Assembly (NCBI GenBank): GCA_045605145.1
Contig: JAZUPH010000057.1
Location: 1 to 19,928 of the forward strand
Direction of reading: 5' to 3'
DNA from: CAMNAO01 sp045605145
GTDB lineage: Bacteria > Bacillota > Clostridia > Oscillospirales > Oscillospiraceae
Length of the DNA: 19,928 bases
Shown: in pieces, positions 12,824 through 19,921 of the stretch
Layout: every line of letters starts with the position of its first letter
Numbering within the stretch: position 1 is the stretch's first letter
Program-made: the position numbers and the translations under genes
The notes under the pieces: model-generated
What the model was told of the DNA's origin: nothing
Seen by the model: only the letters and a program-made list of their open reading frames with translations
Databases searched by the model: none

Positions 12824-14089
12824 TTAGTTTGCGGCCTTAAAGCGGCTGCCGTCACCGATCCATTTGACGATCTGGTCGAAGGTGTTTTTCATTGTATCGC
12901 CGTACTGGCCCGGGAAGGCTTCAGTTCCGGTTTCGGGCGTACCATCATGGCGGGCACCCTCAATAAACATCACCGTTTTATCCGTGCTCTGTACACGATC
13001 GTAGATGATCTCCGCTGTAATGAACTCCCATCCGGCGGTGAGGCCAACGCTGAGGATAGGTGCGTGGATATGGCTGACATTTCCCATTGTGGTGGCATAA
13101 GAGGATTGCCACTGCACGCCGTGGAAGGATGACTCGTCAAAGCCAAAGTCCTCATCCACACGGATCGCGCAGCCTTTGAGGAAGTTTCTTACCGTTGTCG
13201 TCCTTGCTCCGCGGGCATAAGAGGGCGTCAGGGTGGCGTCATTGCAGGGCACTCTCGTGGTATGTACGACCTCATGTGTCACGGATCCGTCTGCATGGAC
13301 AAGATCCCACTCACGCCGGGTATGTCCGAGAAGGCTTACATCCTGAGTGAAGATCATGTTGTTGGCGCGCATCTGGGCACCGCCTGGAATGATGAGCGGC
13401 TCGTCATCAATGTAGTAGCCCTTGCCCGCGTCAATGAGCTTGATGCGCTCAATACAGTAATCGATGTACTTATTCATTCTGGCCGCCTGCCCACGGTGGA
13501 ATCGGGCCACGAACTCGCGGTCAAATCTGGTCGCACCGGGGACATAGCCGAATTTGGGATTAAACAAGTCCAGTTCAGGGTCGCGAAGGGTGCCGTAGTG
13601 CTCGTCATATACAGCGGGGTCAAGACTCATCAGGGTCATCATGCCATTGCCGTAGTTGGAATCAAGTGCGATAATACCGTCACTGGGAGTAAGAGGACGC
13701 AGGTCCTTAAGTTTGACAATCCTATCGTCACCCTGGAAAATGCCGCAGCCGTTCTCGGCAATGGCCTGATATGCGCTCATCGGAGTGCAGCCGCCGCTCC
13801 AGTTGAAGGACAGCACAATCTCAATGCCATCCAGGGACTTCATGTACTCAACACCCTCACTAAGGATAACAAATACATCATCAGGATCAGGACCGCCCAC
13901 TCTGGGCAAGTCATTGATGCGCAGGGCGCGCACACCGCGCTTTGCCAGTTCCTCTCCCACAAAAGCAGGTGCATAGTGGAACGACACGCCTATATGGTGC
14001 AGATCTGTGGTCGTTAGCGGCTCATACAGGACGGCTGGCGTCTTCTTGCCGACGGTTACATTGGTGGTTTTGAATTCATAATACTTCAT
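12824..14089 (-). CDS. alpha/beta-hydrolase-like protein of unknown substrate
   Basis: A 421-aa cytoplasmic protein with alpha/beta-hydrolase features. The probable nucleophile is Ser98 in LSFNWSGGCTPMSAYQ (the usual GxSxG elbow reads NWSGG), and the His is probably 381 in VMFIEGARHDGTP, followed by a final helix. The region from 120 to 330 is a large insertion with no motif I recognise. ATG 14089 (MKYYEF) is chosen because GGAGAG lies 6 bases upstream; upstream in-frame ATGs lack such a site. It follows the metallo-beta-lactamase gene by 129 bases on the same strand, so the two may act on the same compound. The exact family is not known to me. Confidence 0.72.
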   Translation of the reverse strand: MKYYEFKTTNVTVGKKTPAVLYEPLTTTDLHHIGVSFHYAPAFVGEELAKRGVRALRINDLPRVGGPDPDDVFVILSEGVEYMKSLDGIEIVLSFNWSGGCTPMSAYQAIAENGCGIFQGDDRIVKLKDLRPLTPSDGIIALDSNYGNGMMTLMSLDPAVYDEHYGTLRDPELDLFNPKFGYVPGATRFDREFVARFHRGQAARMNKYIDYCIERIKLIDAGKGYYIDDEPLIIPGGAQMRANNMIFTQDVSLLGHTRREWDLVHADGSVTHEVVHTTRVPCNDATLTPSYARGARTTTVRNFLKGCAIRVDEDFGFDESSFHGVQWQSSYATTMGNVSHIHAPILSVGLTAGWEFITAEIIYDRVQSTDKTVMFIEGARHDGTPETGTEAFPGQYGDTMKNTFDQIVKWIGDGSRFKAAN

Positions 14090-14144
14090 ATATCTCTCCA
14101 TTCTGCCGCTGTATACAGTGAAGCAACAATTATGATCCCCGTAC

Positions 14145-14172
14145 ACGGCAAGAATAAACAGATGCTTGCCGT
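14145..14172. other. 8-bp hairpin between two leftward hydrolase genes
   Basis: ACGGCAAG (14145-14152) and CTTGCCGT (14165-14172) are perfect inverted repeats with a 12-base loop. TTTT follows on the plus strand only, while the genes run leftward, so it is not an obvious terminator for them. It could be an RNA processing or stability element. Confidence 0.4.
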
Positions 14173-14218
14173 TTTGCGGTCGGTCAATGGCAAGGCAGAG
14201 CCTGCGCAGTTCACGAAA

Positions 14219-15304
14219 TTACGCCTGAGGAGTCTCAACGAATTCTCCGTCGATGTAGCGTTTATTCATATACACGCCGTTCATGCTGTAAGACAGCACG
14301 GAGAAGCCCTTGATAAGTTTGAAATAAGTGGTTCTTGTGGTGGGCGGCTGAGACGGATCCTTGGTGTTATACTTGGTCTCGGTTTTGGAATATGTATAGC
14401 TGTTGGGGTCTTCAATAACCTCATTGAGTGCCTCAAGATAGTTATAGAGCACATGGTTTTCGATCTCCACCATGAAGTGGCTGCTGTACAGATAATCATA
14501 CTCATCCATACGCTTTACCAGCTTCTCCAGCTCATTGCGCAGCGCCTCGAGAGTGCTGTACTCACCCTTGTACATGCCGGGGCGCGGGCCGCCGCCGACG
14601 CCGCTGACATCCACGACCAGATCGTCGCCCATGAACATGATGCGGTTCTTTTTATCAAGGAAGCCGCAATGACCCACGCCGTGACCGGGCAGCCAGATAA
14701 GCTCAATCTCATGGCCGCCGCCCAGGTCGAAAGTATAATGATTGGGCACCGGGACCAGCTCGAAGGGTTTGAAGGGGGGCAGATCCTCTCTGCGGATGGT
14801 GATCCATTTTCCATCGCCGTTCTCATCAAACAGATAGTCCCACTGGTGCTCATTCTGTGCGCCGATCACAGGTGCCATGTACTCATGGCAGTAGCACTTG
14901 GCAAAGTGGCTGTTGCCCAGGGCATGGTCGGGACCCTGATGGGTGTTGGCAACGATGATATCACGGTCATCGCCGATGATCTCACGGAGAAGTCCGGGCA
15001 TATCACCCAGGCCGTAAGCGGTATCGATAAGGAAGGCTTTCTCAGGGCCGATGATAAGGAACATCCAAACATCACCCATTCCGTCACAGTTGGGGCTGAA
15101 CAGTCCGTAAACATTCTCTCTGAAACGGTACACCTCTATAAATGGGTTGATGTCATAGATGGTCTTGTCATCGAAATGCTCACGCAGCATTTTCATATAT
15201 GCCCATGATACAGGGTTCTGCTCGGCATCCCAATGAAGACGCTTTGCCTTGCTGCCGCCCTTTATCTCCCACATACAGTTTTTCTCAAGATATCCGCTTG
15301 CCAT
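14219..15304 (-). CDS. metallo-beta-lactamase-fold hydrolase
   Basis: A 361-aa MBL-fold protein with no signal peptide. The fold's first strand region reads FLIDTAYG. The metal motif is THQGPDHALG (His122, Asp126, His127), where the usual HxHxDH has Gly124 in place of the second His. Other ligands are likely His208 or His212 (LPGHGVGHCGF), Asp227 or Asp228 (FMGDD) and His276 (SSHF). A C-terminal extension beyond residue 290 is unassigned. AAAGGAGG precedes the ATG by 9-10 bases and a promoter lies just upstream. It leads the two-gene leftward set with the alpha/beta hydrolase. MBL-fold members include lactonases, thioesterases and phosphodiesterases; the substrate cannot be assigned. Confidence 0.85.
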   Translation of the reverse strand: MASGYLEKNCMWEIKGGSKAKRLHWDAEQNPVSWAYMKMLREHFDDKTIYDINPFIEVYRFRENVYGLFSPNCDGMGDVWMFLIIGPEKAFLIDTAYGLGDMPGLLREIIGDDRDIIVANTHQGPDHALGNSHFAKCYCHEYMAPVIGAQNEHQWDYLFDENGDGKWITIRREDLPPFKPFELVPVPNHYTFDLGGGHEIELIWLPGHGVGHCGFLDKKNRIMFMGDDLVVDVSGVGGGPRPGMYKGEYSTLEALRNELEKLVKRMDEYDYLYSSHFMVEIENHVLYNYLEALNEVIEDPNSYTYSKTETKYNTKDPSQPPTTRTTYFKLIKGFSVLSYSMNGVYMNKRYIDGEFVETPQA

Positions 15305-15350
15305 AGTAATATGCCTCCTTTATTTTATTGCAGAAGTAGACCACAGAATA

Positions 15351-15379
15351 ATAATATATCTTAACACCTTTCGCCGCAA
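15351..15379 (-). promoter_or_regulatory. predicted promoter of the MBL-fold hydrolase gene
   Basis: On the minus strand TTGCGG (15379-15374) and TATTAT (15356-15351) are separated by 17 bases, about 45 bases before the start codon. The rest of 15305-15481 is AT-rich with nothing else recognised. Confidence 0.55.
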
Positions 15380-15481
15380 GTGAAATTCCGTACTTTTCAA
15401 AAAGTTTTACATATTAAACAAATTCGGCATAAGATCAATGTGCAAAGTTCCAATAGGCACGCTGCATCGGCAGCCCTGTGT

Positions 15482-15510
15482 TTGACTATTGAGTACCGCT
15501 GGGCTATAAT
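15482..15510 (+). promoter_or_regulatory. promoter of the SpoU-type methyltransferase gene
   Basis: TTGACT (15482-15487) and consensus TATAAT (15505-15510) with a 17-base spacer. The predicted start, near 15517, nearly coincides with the ATG at 15520, which makes the downstream GTG at 15544 the better start. Confidence 0.75.
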
Positions 15511-15543
15511 AACTGCAATATGTCAACGCGGAGGTGCCGCGCA

Positions 15544-16371
15544 GTGCCGAACATAATTGAAATCATAGATTTTGCCGACCCCAATATCGACGTGTTTGCC
15601 CGCCTTACCGAGGCGCAGCTGAAAAACAGGACGGAGCCGTCCAAAGGTCTTTTCATTGCCGAAAGCCCCAAGGTGATAGGCCACGCCCTTGATGCAGGTT
15701 ACATGCCGGTGTCACTTTTAATGGAGCGCAGACACATTTCCGCTCAGGGCGCAGACATAATAAGCCGCTGCGGTGATGTGCCCGTTTACACGGCGGACAG
15801 CGCCCTTCTGGAGCAGCTGACCGGCTTTCAGCTTACGCGGGGCATCCTGTGTGCCATGCGCCGCCCCGTCCTGCCGCAGGTGGATGAAATTTGCCGCCAC
15901 GGGCGCAGGATAGCCGTTCTTGAAGGGATCGTGGATCCCACCAATGTGGGCGCAATATTCCGCTCCGCCGCCGGACTGCACATAGATGCGGTGCTGGTCT
16001 CCCCCACCTGCTGCGACCCTTTGCACCGCCGCGCGGTGAGGGTGAGCATGGGCGGCGTATTTCAGGTACCATGGACCCGTATCGGCAGCAGCGCCGCAGA
16101 TTGGCCCCAGGCAGGCATGAAGCAGCTTAAGGCGCTGGGCTTCAAAACCGCTGCAATGGCGCTAAACCCCAACTCGGTGGGAATAGACGATCCCCAACTC
16201 ATGGCGGAGGAAAAGCTGGCCATCATATTGGGTACCGAAGGTGACGGACTATCCCCGCGCACTATAGACGGCTGTGATTACACAGTGATGATACCAATGT
16301 CACACGGCGTTGACTCACTTAACGTGGCGGCGGCAAGCGCTGTAGCCTTCTGGCAGTTAAGGGCAAGGTAA
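15544..16371 (+). CDS. TrmH/SpoU-family RNA 2'-O-methyltransferase
   Basis: A 275-aa SAM-dependent methyltransferase of the SPOUT class (trefoil knot), expected to 2'-O-methylate rRNA or tRNA. The N-terminal RNA-binding substrate domain (about 1-115) includes GLFIAESPKVI. The three SpoU motifs are present: motif 1 DPTNVGAIFRSA (Asn134, Arg140), motif 2 IILGTEGDGLS, and motif 3 IPMSHGVDSLNVAAASAVAFW. The start is GTG 15544, with GGAGGTG 8 bases upstream; ATG 15520, eight codons earlier, would sit at the very 5' end of the transcript. It is a single gene with its own promoter and terminator. The modified nucleotide cannot be inferred. Confidence 0.9.
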   Translation: MPNIIEIIDFADPNIDVFARLTEAQLKNRTEPSKGLFIAESPKVIGHALDAGYMPVSLLMERRHISAQGADIISRCGDVPVYTADSALLEQLTGFQLTRGILCAMRRPVLPQVDEICRHGRRIAVLEGIVDPTNVGAIFRSAAGLHIDAVLVSPTCCDPLHRRAVRVSMGGVFQVPWTRIGSSAADWPQAGMKQLKALGFKTAAMALNPNSVGIDDPQLMAEEKLAIILGTEGDGLSPRTIDGCDYTVMIPMSHGVDSLNVAAASAVAFWQLRAR

Positions 16372-16413
16372 CGCAAAGATAAAGCTGCTCCCCGCAGACA
16401 AATCAATACAAAC

Positions 16414-16446
16414 AAAGCCCCACCGCGCCATATGCGGTGGGGCTTT
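16414..16446. terminator. bidirectional intrinsic terminator after the methyltransferase
   Basis: AAAGCCCCACCGC (16414-16426) pairs perfectly with GCGGTGGGGCTTT (16434-16446) around a 7-base loop. The tail is T-rich but short. Confidence 0.85.
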
Positions 16447-16465
16447 AATCGGCTTATTGGTTTTA

Positions 16466-16582
16466 TCAGTACACGCCGCCCATGACAGGGTTTGCAGCGA
16501 TCCGACAGACGAGAGCCTCAAAAGACTTGGGAAGCAACCCAGCGCCGGTCTTCTCGTCTCCGCGGTCGCGGTGATGCTTGAT
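16466..16582 (-). other. possible short ORF or gene remnant
   Basis: On the minus strand a 38-codon frame opens after an in-frame TAA, begins at ATC and ends with TGA at 16466-16468. Its second half reads GLLPKSFEALVCRIAANPVM plus GGVY, which is strikingly protein-like. No ATG, GTG or TTG start with a ribosome binding site is visible for the full frame. It fills most of the gap between the terminator and the next gene. It may be a decayed C-terminus or part of a dispersed repeat. Confidence 0.3.
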
Positions 16583-16678
16583 TTATTGATATAAAATGGA
16601 GTTTTCATATTCTACAGCAAGGTCGAGATACCGCGCCTTGCACATGACGGTTATCCTGCACTTTTTCAACACAGTGTA

Positions 16679-17434
16679 TCACCCTTTCTGGGCAATTACT
16701 GTTTCAATGGTGATCTCGGGGTGGCGATATTTTGCGCGGCGAGCGATCTTTTCCTCACGGCTCATATATATCGCCTCTCTGGGACACCAGTGGAAACAGG
16801 CAAGGCAGGTGGAGCAATCGTCACCTATCTGCGCATGGCCGTCAACAATGCGGATATTATCCATAGGACAGACAGAAGCGCAAATGCCGCAGCCGATGCA
16901 GTTTTCATCGGCCATTATGCCGCGGAAATTATTGGGCCATGAAACGGGGCGCAGAGGAAGCACCTCATCAGTGTGATGATCTTCCTGCGGGCGCTGGCGG
17001 ATGGTATCGACAATGGCTTCAACGCGTTCTTTCTGCTTTGCCAGATGCTCGGCGTCAACGTGAGCCTCGTTAATAAAGCTGTTGCCCGGCATGGGCAGGC
17101 CAAGGGCAAGAGACAGCTTCTGTCCCCTTGTGCGCAGCATCTGATCCAGCTTTTTATACGCCGTGCCGCTGTGGCCGCGGTAGGTGGCGCAGGCAAAGAT
17201 GTATGTATCGGGTTTGAAGACCATTTTGGCAATCATCTGGCGCACAGGCCATGGCATATCCCCATAATAAACAGGAAAAACAAAACCCACAGTGTCGGCC
17301 TCTTCCACCACCTTTGACAGCTTAACTGTGGCGGCGGCGGGCACCAGGCGGCAGCCGCCCAGGCCTTCAGCGATCATCTTTGCAGTGCTGTAAGAATTGC
17401 CGGTAGCGGTGAAATAGTAGATTGCAGTACTCAT
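16679..17434 (-). CDS. EFR1-family flavodoxin/ferredoxin fusion
   Basis: A 251-aa soluble electron-transfer protein. The N-terminal flavodoxin-like domain (1-160) starts with the FMN loop FTATGNSYSTA, with FVFPVYYGDMPW at 51-62. The C-terminal part carries two [4Fe-4S] motifs: CIGCGICASVCP (Cys179, 182, 185, 189) and CSTCLACFHWCP (Cys207, 210, 213, 217). This domain order and length match EFR1-family ferrodoxins of anaerobic Firmicutes. GGGGAGG precedes the ATG. It is divergent from the aldo-keto reductase, which also has two [4Fe-4S] motifs, so electron exchange between them is conceivable. The physiological partner is unknown. Confidence 0.9.
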   Translation of the reverse strand: MSTAIYYFTATGNSYSTAKMIAEGLGGCRLVPAAATVKLSKVVEEADTVGFVFPVYYGDMPWPVRQMIAKMVFKPDTYIFACATYRGHSGTAYKKLDQMLRTRGQKLSLALGLPMPGNSFINEAHVDAEHLAKQKERVEAIVDTIRQRPQEDHHTDEVLPLRPVSWPNNFRGIMADENCIGCGICASVCPMDNIRIVDGHAQIGDDCSTCLACFHWCPREAIYMSREEKIARRAKYRHPEITIETVIAQKG

Positions 17435-17466
17435 ATATCCTCCCCTAAAAATTATATTACGGCCTA

Positions 17467-17495
17467 ATATTAACGCACAGTGCCGATTTTTTCAA
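17467..17495 (-). promoter_or_regulatory. predicted promoter of the EFR1-family gene
   Basis: On the minus strand TTGAAA (17495-17490) and TAATAT (17472-17467) have a 17-base spacer and lie about 33 bases before the start codon. Confidence 0.6.
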
Positions 17496-17529
17496 GGGTA
17501 CATGCTGCATCGCCTGAGACAAATGACAC

Positions 17530-17557
17530 TTGACATAAGCAGACAGAGATGTAAAAT
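17530..17557 (+). promoter_or_regulatory. predicted promoter of the aldo-keto reductase
   Basis: Consensus TTGACA (17530-17535) and TAAAAT (17552-17557) with a 16-base spacer, about 38 bases before the start codon. Confidence 0.65.
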
Positions 17558-17595
17558 ATAAGCATACAATCCCGTCATTTAAAGGCGAAACAACA

Positions 17596-18714
17596 ATGTC
17601 TCACGGTTTTGACAACATTCAAAAGAATTTCGGCTTCGGCTGTATGCGCTTGCCTATGTTGGGCGACCAGGTGGATATTGAGCAGACCTGCATAATGGTT
17701 GACGCCTTCCTTGAAAAGGGCTTCAATTATTTCGACACTGCCCATGGTTACATCGGCGGGAAAAGCGAAACAGCTCTGCGCGAATGCCTTACCAGCCGCC
17801 ACCCAAGAAACAGCTACATACTGACCAACAAGCTTTCAGGTCACTATTTTAACTCTGAGGATGAAATCCGTCCCCTGTTCCAAAGCCAGCTTGAAGCCTG
17901 CGGCGTTGACTATTTTGACTTCTACCTTATGCATGCACAGGAAATGAACAATTTTGAAAAGTACAAGGCCTGCCGCGCATACGAAACCGCCCTTGAGCTG
18001 AAGGCTGAGGGTAAAATAAAGCACATGGGCATCTCTTTCCATGATAAGGCTGAGGTTCTTGATAAAATACTCACTGAGTATCCTCAGGTTGAGGTGGTCC
18101 AGATTCAGTTCAACTATGTTGACTATGAAGACGCCATGGTACAGTCACGCAAGTGTTATGAGGTCTGCGTAAAGCACAACAAGCCTGTTATTGTGATGGA
18201 GCCTGTAAAGGGCGGCGCTCTTGTCAATCTGCCTGAAGAGGCACAGAAAGTCTTTGACGAACTGGGCGGCGGCAGCTACGCCAGCTATGCCATCCGCTTT
18301 GCCGCCGGCTTTGAGAACATGATGATGGTTCTGTCCGGCATGAGCAGCATTGAGCAGATGCTGGATAACCTGAGCTATATGCAGGACTTTAAGCCCCTGA
18401 ACGCGGAAGAGCAGGCCGCCGTAGGCAAAGTGTGCGGCATTTTCCACTCCATTGGCACTATTCCCTGCACCGCCTGTCGCTATTGTACTGAGGTTTGTCC
18501 CCAGGGCATCCCCATCCCCGATCTGTTCGCCTGCCTGAACTCAAAGAAGATCGTCAGCGACGGCAATGCCGGCTTCTATTATAACCAGGTCTTTACCAAG
18601 AACGGCGGCAAAGCCAGCAGTTGTCTCAAGTGCGGCCTGTGTGAGGACATCTGTCCCCAGCACCTTGAGATCCGCGATCTGCTTGAGCAGGTTGCTGAAA
18701 CCTTTGAGAAATAA
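17596..18714 (+). CDS. aldo/keto reductase with C-terminal two [4Fe-4S] domain
   Basis: A 372-aa cytoplasmic oxidoreductase. Residues 1-280 form the AKR barrel with the catalytic tetrad Asp47, Tyr52 (FDTAHGY), Lys79 (LTNKL) and His113 (YLMHAQ). The C-terminal ferredoxin-like region has CTACRYCTEVCP (Cys291, 294, 297, 301) and CLKCGLCEDICP (Cys343, 346, 349, 353). This AKR-ferredoxin architecture is common in anaerobes, where the clusters may link the active site to ferredoxin or flavodoxin instead of, or besides, NAD(P)H. The ribosome binding site is weak (AAGGCG). A terminator follows at once. The substrate is unknown. Confidence 0.92.
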   Translation: MSHGFDNIQKNFGFGCMRLPMLGDQVDIEQTCIMVDAFLEKGFNYFDTAHGYIGGKSETALRECLTSRHPRNSYILTNKLSGHYFNSEDEIRPLFQSQLEACGVDYFDFYLMHAQEMNNFEKYKACRAYETALELKAEGKIKHMGISFHDKAEVLDKILTEYPQVEVVQIQFNYVDYEDAMVQSRKCYEVCVKHNKPVIVMEPVKGGALVNLPEEAQKVFDELGGGSYASYAIRFAAGFENMMMVLSGMSSIEQMLDNLSYMQDFKPLNAEEQAAVGKVCGIFHSIGTIPCTACRYCTEVCPQGIPIPDLFACLNSKKIVSDGNAGFYYNQVFTKNGGKASSCLKCGLCEDICPQHLEIRDLLEQVAETFEK

Positions 18715-18719
18715 GCACT

Positions 18720-18752
18720 ATGGCGCCCTGCAACGGCACGGGCGCCATGGTT
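18720..18752 (+). terminator. intrinsic terminator after the aldo-keto reductase
   Basis: ATGGCGCCC (18720-18728) pairs with GGGCGCCAT (18740-18748) around an 11-base loop, followed by GGTTTTA. The short T run allows some readthrough into the next gene. Confidence 0.7.
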
Positions 18753-18787
18753 TTACCAATTACTAATCATAAATACAGGAGCAGATC

Positions 18788-19258
18788 ATGCGCAGAAAAG
18801 ACAGAGAAGTTACCGATATTACAGCCATTGAAGACATCATCCATCGCTGCCATTGCTGCCGCATTGGCTTTAATGCCGCCAACGGCGCATATATCGTTCC
18901 GCTGAACTTCGGCTGGTGCAAAGAAAACGGCAGCTATGTTTTCTATTTTCACGGCGCACATGAGGGGCGCAAAATCGACCTGATAAAAAGCGGCGGCAAA
19001 GTGGGCTTTGAAATGGACTGCGGATACGAGCTGCACCCCTCGGACAACGCGTGGGAGTGCACCGCCGCATTCAGCAGCATTATCGGCACCGGTACAGCCA
19101 CTATCGTGACGGATGCGTCAGAAAAGCGACTCGGCCTTGAGCTCATCATGCAGCACAACACCGGCCGCAGCGGCTGGGAAATCAAAGACGCAATGCTGCA
19201 GCAGGTTTGTGTGTTCAAATTGGTGGTTGACACGCTCAGCTGCAAGGTGCATTTATAA
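18788..19258 (+). CDS. pyridoxamine-phosphate-oxidase-like flavin protein (NimA-type)
   Basis: A 156-aa split-barrel flavin-binding protein of the PNPOx-like superfamily, closest in pattern to the NimA (nitroimidazole-resistance) group. Recognisable segments are MRRKDREVTD at the start, CRIGFNAANGAYIVPLNFG at 24-42, and YFHGAHEGRKIDLI with His55. The late WEIKDAMLQQVCVFKLVVD region is typical of the C-terminal strand. AGGAGC lies 7 bases before the ATG. Most family members in gut anaerobes are of unknown natural function, and resistance cannot be inferred from family alone. It lies 73 bases behind the aldo-keto reductase, after a terminator. Confidence 0.87.
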   Translation: MRRKDREVTDITAIEDIIHRCHCCRIGFNAANGAYIVPLNFGWCKENGSYVFYFHGAHEGRKIDLIKSGGKVGFEMDCGYELHPSDNAWECTAAFSSIIGTGTATIVTDASEKRLGLELIMQHNTGRSGWEIKDAMLQQVCVFKLVVDTLSCKVHL

Positions 19259-19276
19259 CCCTGCAATTAAAAAAAT

Positions 19277-19296
19277 CCCTGCTCAAACGAGCGGGG
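19277..19296. terminator. hairpin with T tract only on the minus strand
   Basis: CCCTGCTC (19277-19284) pairs with GAGCGGGG (19289-19296), one G:U, around AAAC. Seven A residues precede it on the plus strand, giving a good T tail for minus-strand transcripts, but no leftward gene lies to the right within the window. On the plus strand it reads CTCATAAG, a poor terminator for the NimA-like gene. Confidence 0.5.
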
Positions 19297-19312
19297 CTCA
19301 TAAGACAGTTAA

Positions 19313-19342
19313 CAGGCACAGTAGTTTCATCTGCTGTACCTG
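19313..19342. repeat. imperfect 12-bp hairpin upstream of the small membrane protein
   Basis: CAGGCACAGTAG (19313-19324) and CTGCTGTACCTG (19331-19342) pair with one mismatch and one G:U around TTTCAT. TATTGTATAAT follows at 19344-19354 and may be a -10 region for the gene at 19435. Nothing else is recognised between 19297 and 19434. Confidence 0.35.
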
Positions 19343-19434
19343 CTATTGTATAATTATCATTCGTGTGATAAATTGGAATCAAACAATTCGAAAAACTTGA
19401 ATTTGTCTAACTGATTAAATCTTGGAGGTATAGT

Positions 19435-19779
19435 ATGGAAAGAAAATATCCCGCAAAAATGTTTTGGCTCTTTGTTCTAACGAATTTCTTGTTCCATTTT
19501 TTCTATCTGTCTATTCCTGGAATTATCCTTTGCCTTGTCGGAATTTGGGTAAAGTCTTTCCTATGGATTGGACTTGCAATTTTGGGGCTTGATGTGATCC
19601 TTTCAGTCATTGAACAGTTGCGTATTCGAAAAGCTGCCGTGACACCCAGCGACAACCCCGAGTTCAATGAGCTGATGGACGCATTTTATGGCCCTGACGG
19701 ACTTGAAGCTGTCGGAAAAATTTTGGATGCAAAAATCGGGGCTACATCTCCCGTCGAACCGCAAGAAGACAAAGACTGA
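19435..19779 (+). CDS. small membrane protein of unknown function
   Basis: A 114-aa protein with a hydrophobic N-terminal half: two membrane segments at about 10-36 and 38-62 (FWLFVLTNFLFHFFYLSIPG, then LWIGLAILGLDVILSVIEQL). A soluble acidic tail of about 50 residues follows (PEFNELMDAFYGPDGLEAVGK…EPQEDKD). The short basic start and charged LRIRK after the second helix suggest both ends are cytoplasmic. GGAGGT precedes the ATG. Codon choice looks less GC-rich than its left neighbours. I do not recognise the family. It is a single gene followed by its own terminator. Confidence 0.75.
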   Translation: MERKYPAKMFWLFVLTNFLFHFFYLSIPGIILCLVGIWVKSFLWIGLAILGLDVILSVIEQLRIRKAAVTPSDNPEFNELMDAFYGPDGLEAVGKILDAKIGATSPVEPQEDKD

Positions 19780-19805
19780 TACATTCAAATTCCAATTGGT
19801 AATAT

Positions 19806-19836
19806 AAAAGCGAAGGTTTAACAGCCTTCGCTTTTC
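19806..19836 (+). terminator. intrinsic terminator after the small membrane protein
   Basis: AAAAGCGAAGG (19806-19816) pairs perfectly with CCTTCGCTTTT (19825-19835) around an 8-base loop, followed by CTTAT. The flanks allow it to work on both strands. Confidence 0.85.
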
Positions 19837-19840
19837 TTAT

Positions 19841-19921
19841 ATGATGAAGGAGGTCGGCCTGACGGAATTTCCAATTGGGACAATACGCCCGCAGACAAAT
19901 GTGTCAGCCATCCTTCATCAT
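19841..19921. repeat. long imperfect inverted repeat at the right edge
   Basis: ATGATGAAGGA (19841-19851) and TCCTTCATCAT (19911-19921) are perfect 11-bp inverted repeats. Inside them GGCCTGAC (19856-19863) faces GTCAGCC with one bulged base. The result is a two-part stem with unequal internal bulges enclosing about 40 bases, including the palindrome CCAATTGG. It follows a terminator and no gene is visible after it before the window ends. It could be a structured RNA or the edge of a mobile element. Confidence 0.55.

Noticed and set aside
13262..14017. 251-codon plus-strand frame
   Set aside because: Antisense to the alpha/beta-hydrolase-like gene; no ribosome binding site or motif.
14132..15208. 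358-codon plus-strand frame
   Set aside because: Antisense shadow of the MBL-fold hydrolase, which has metal ligands and a strong ribosome binding site.
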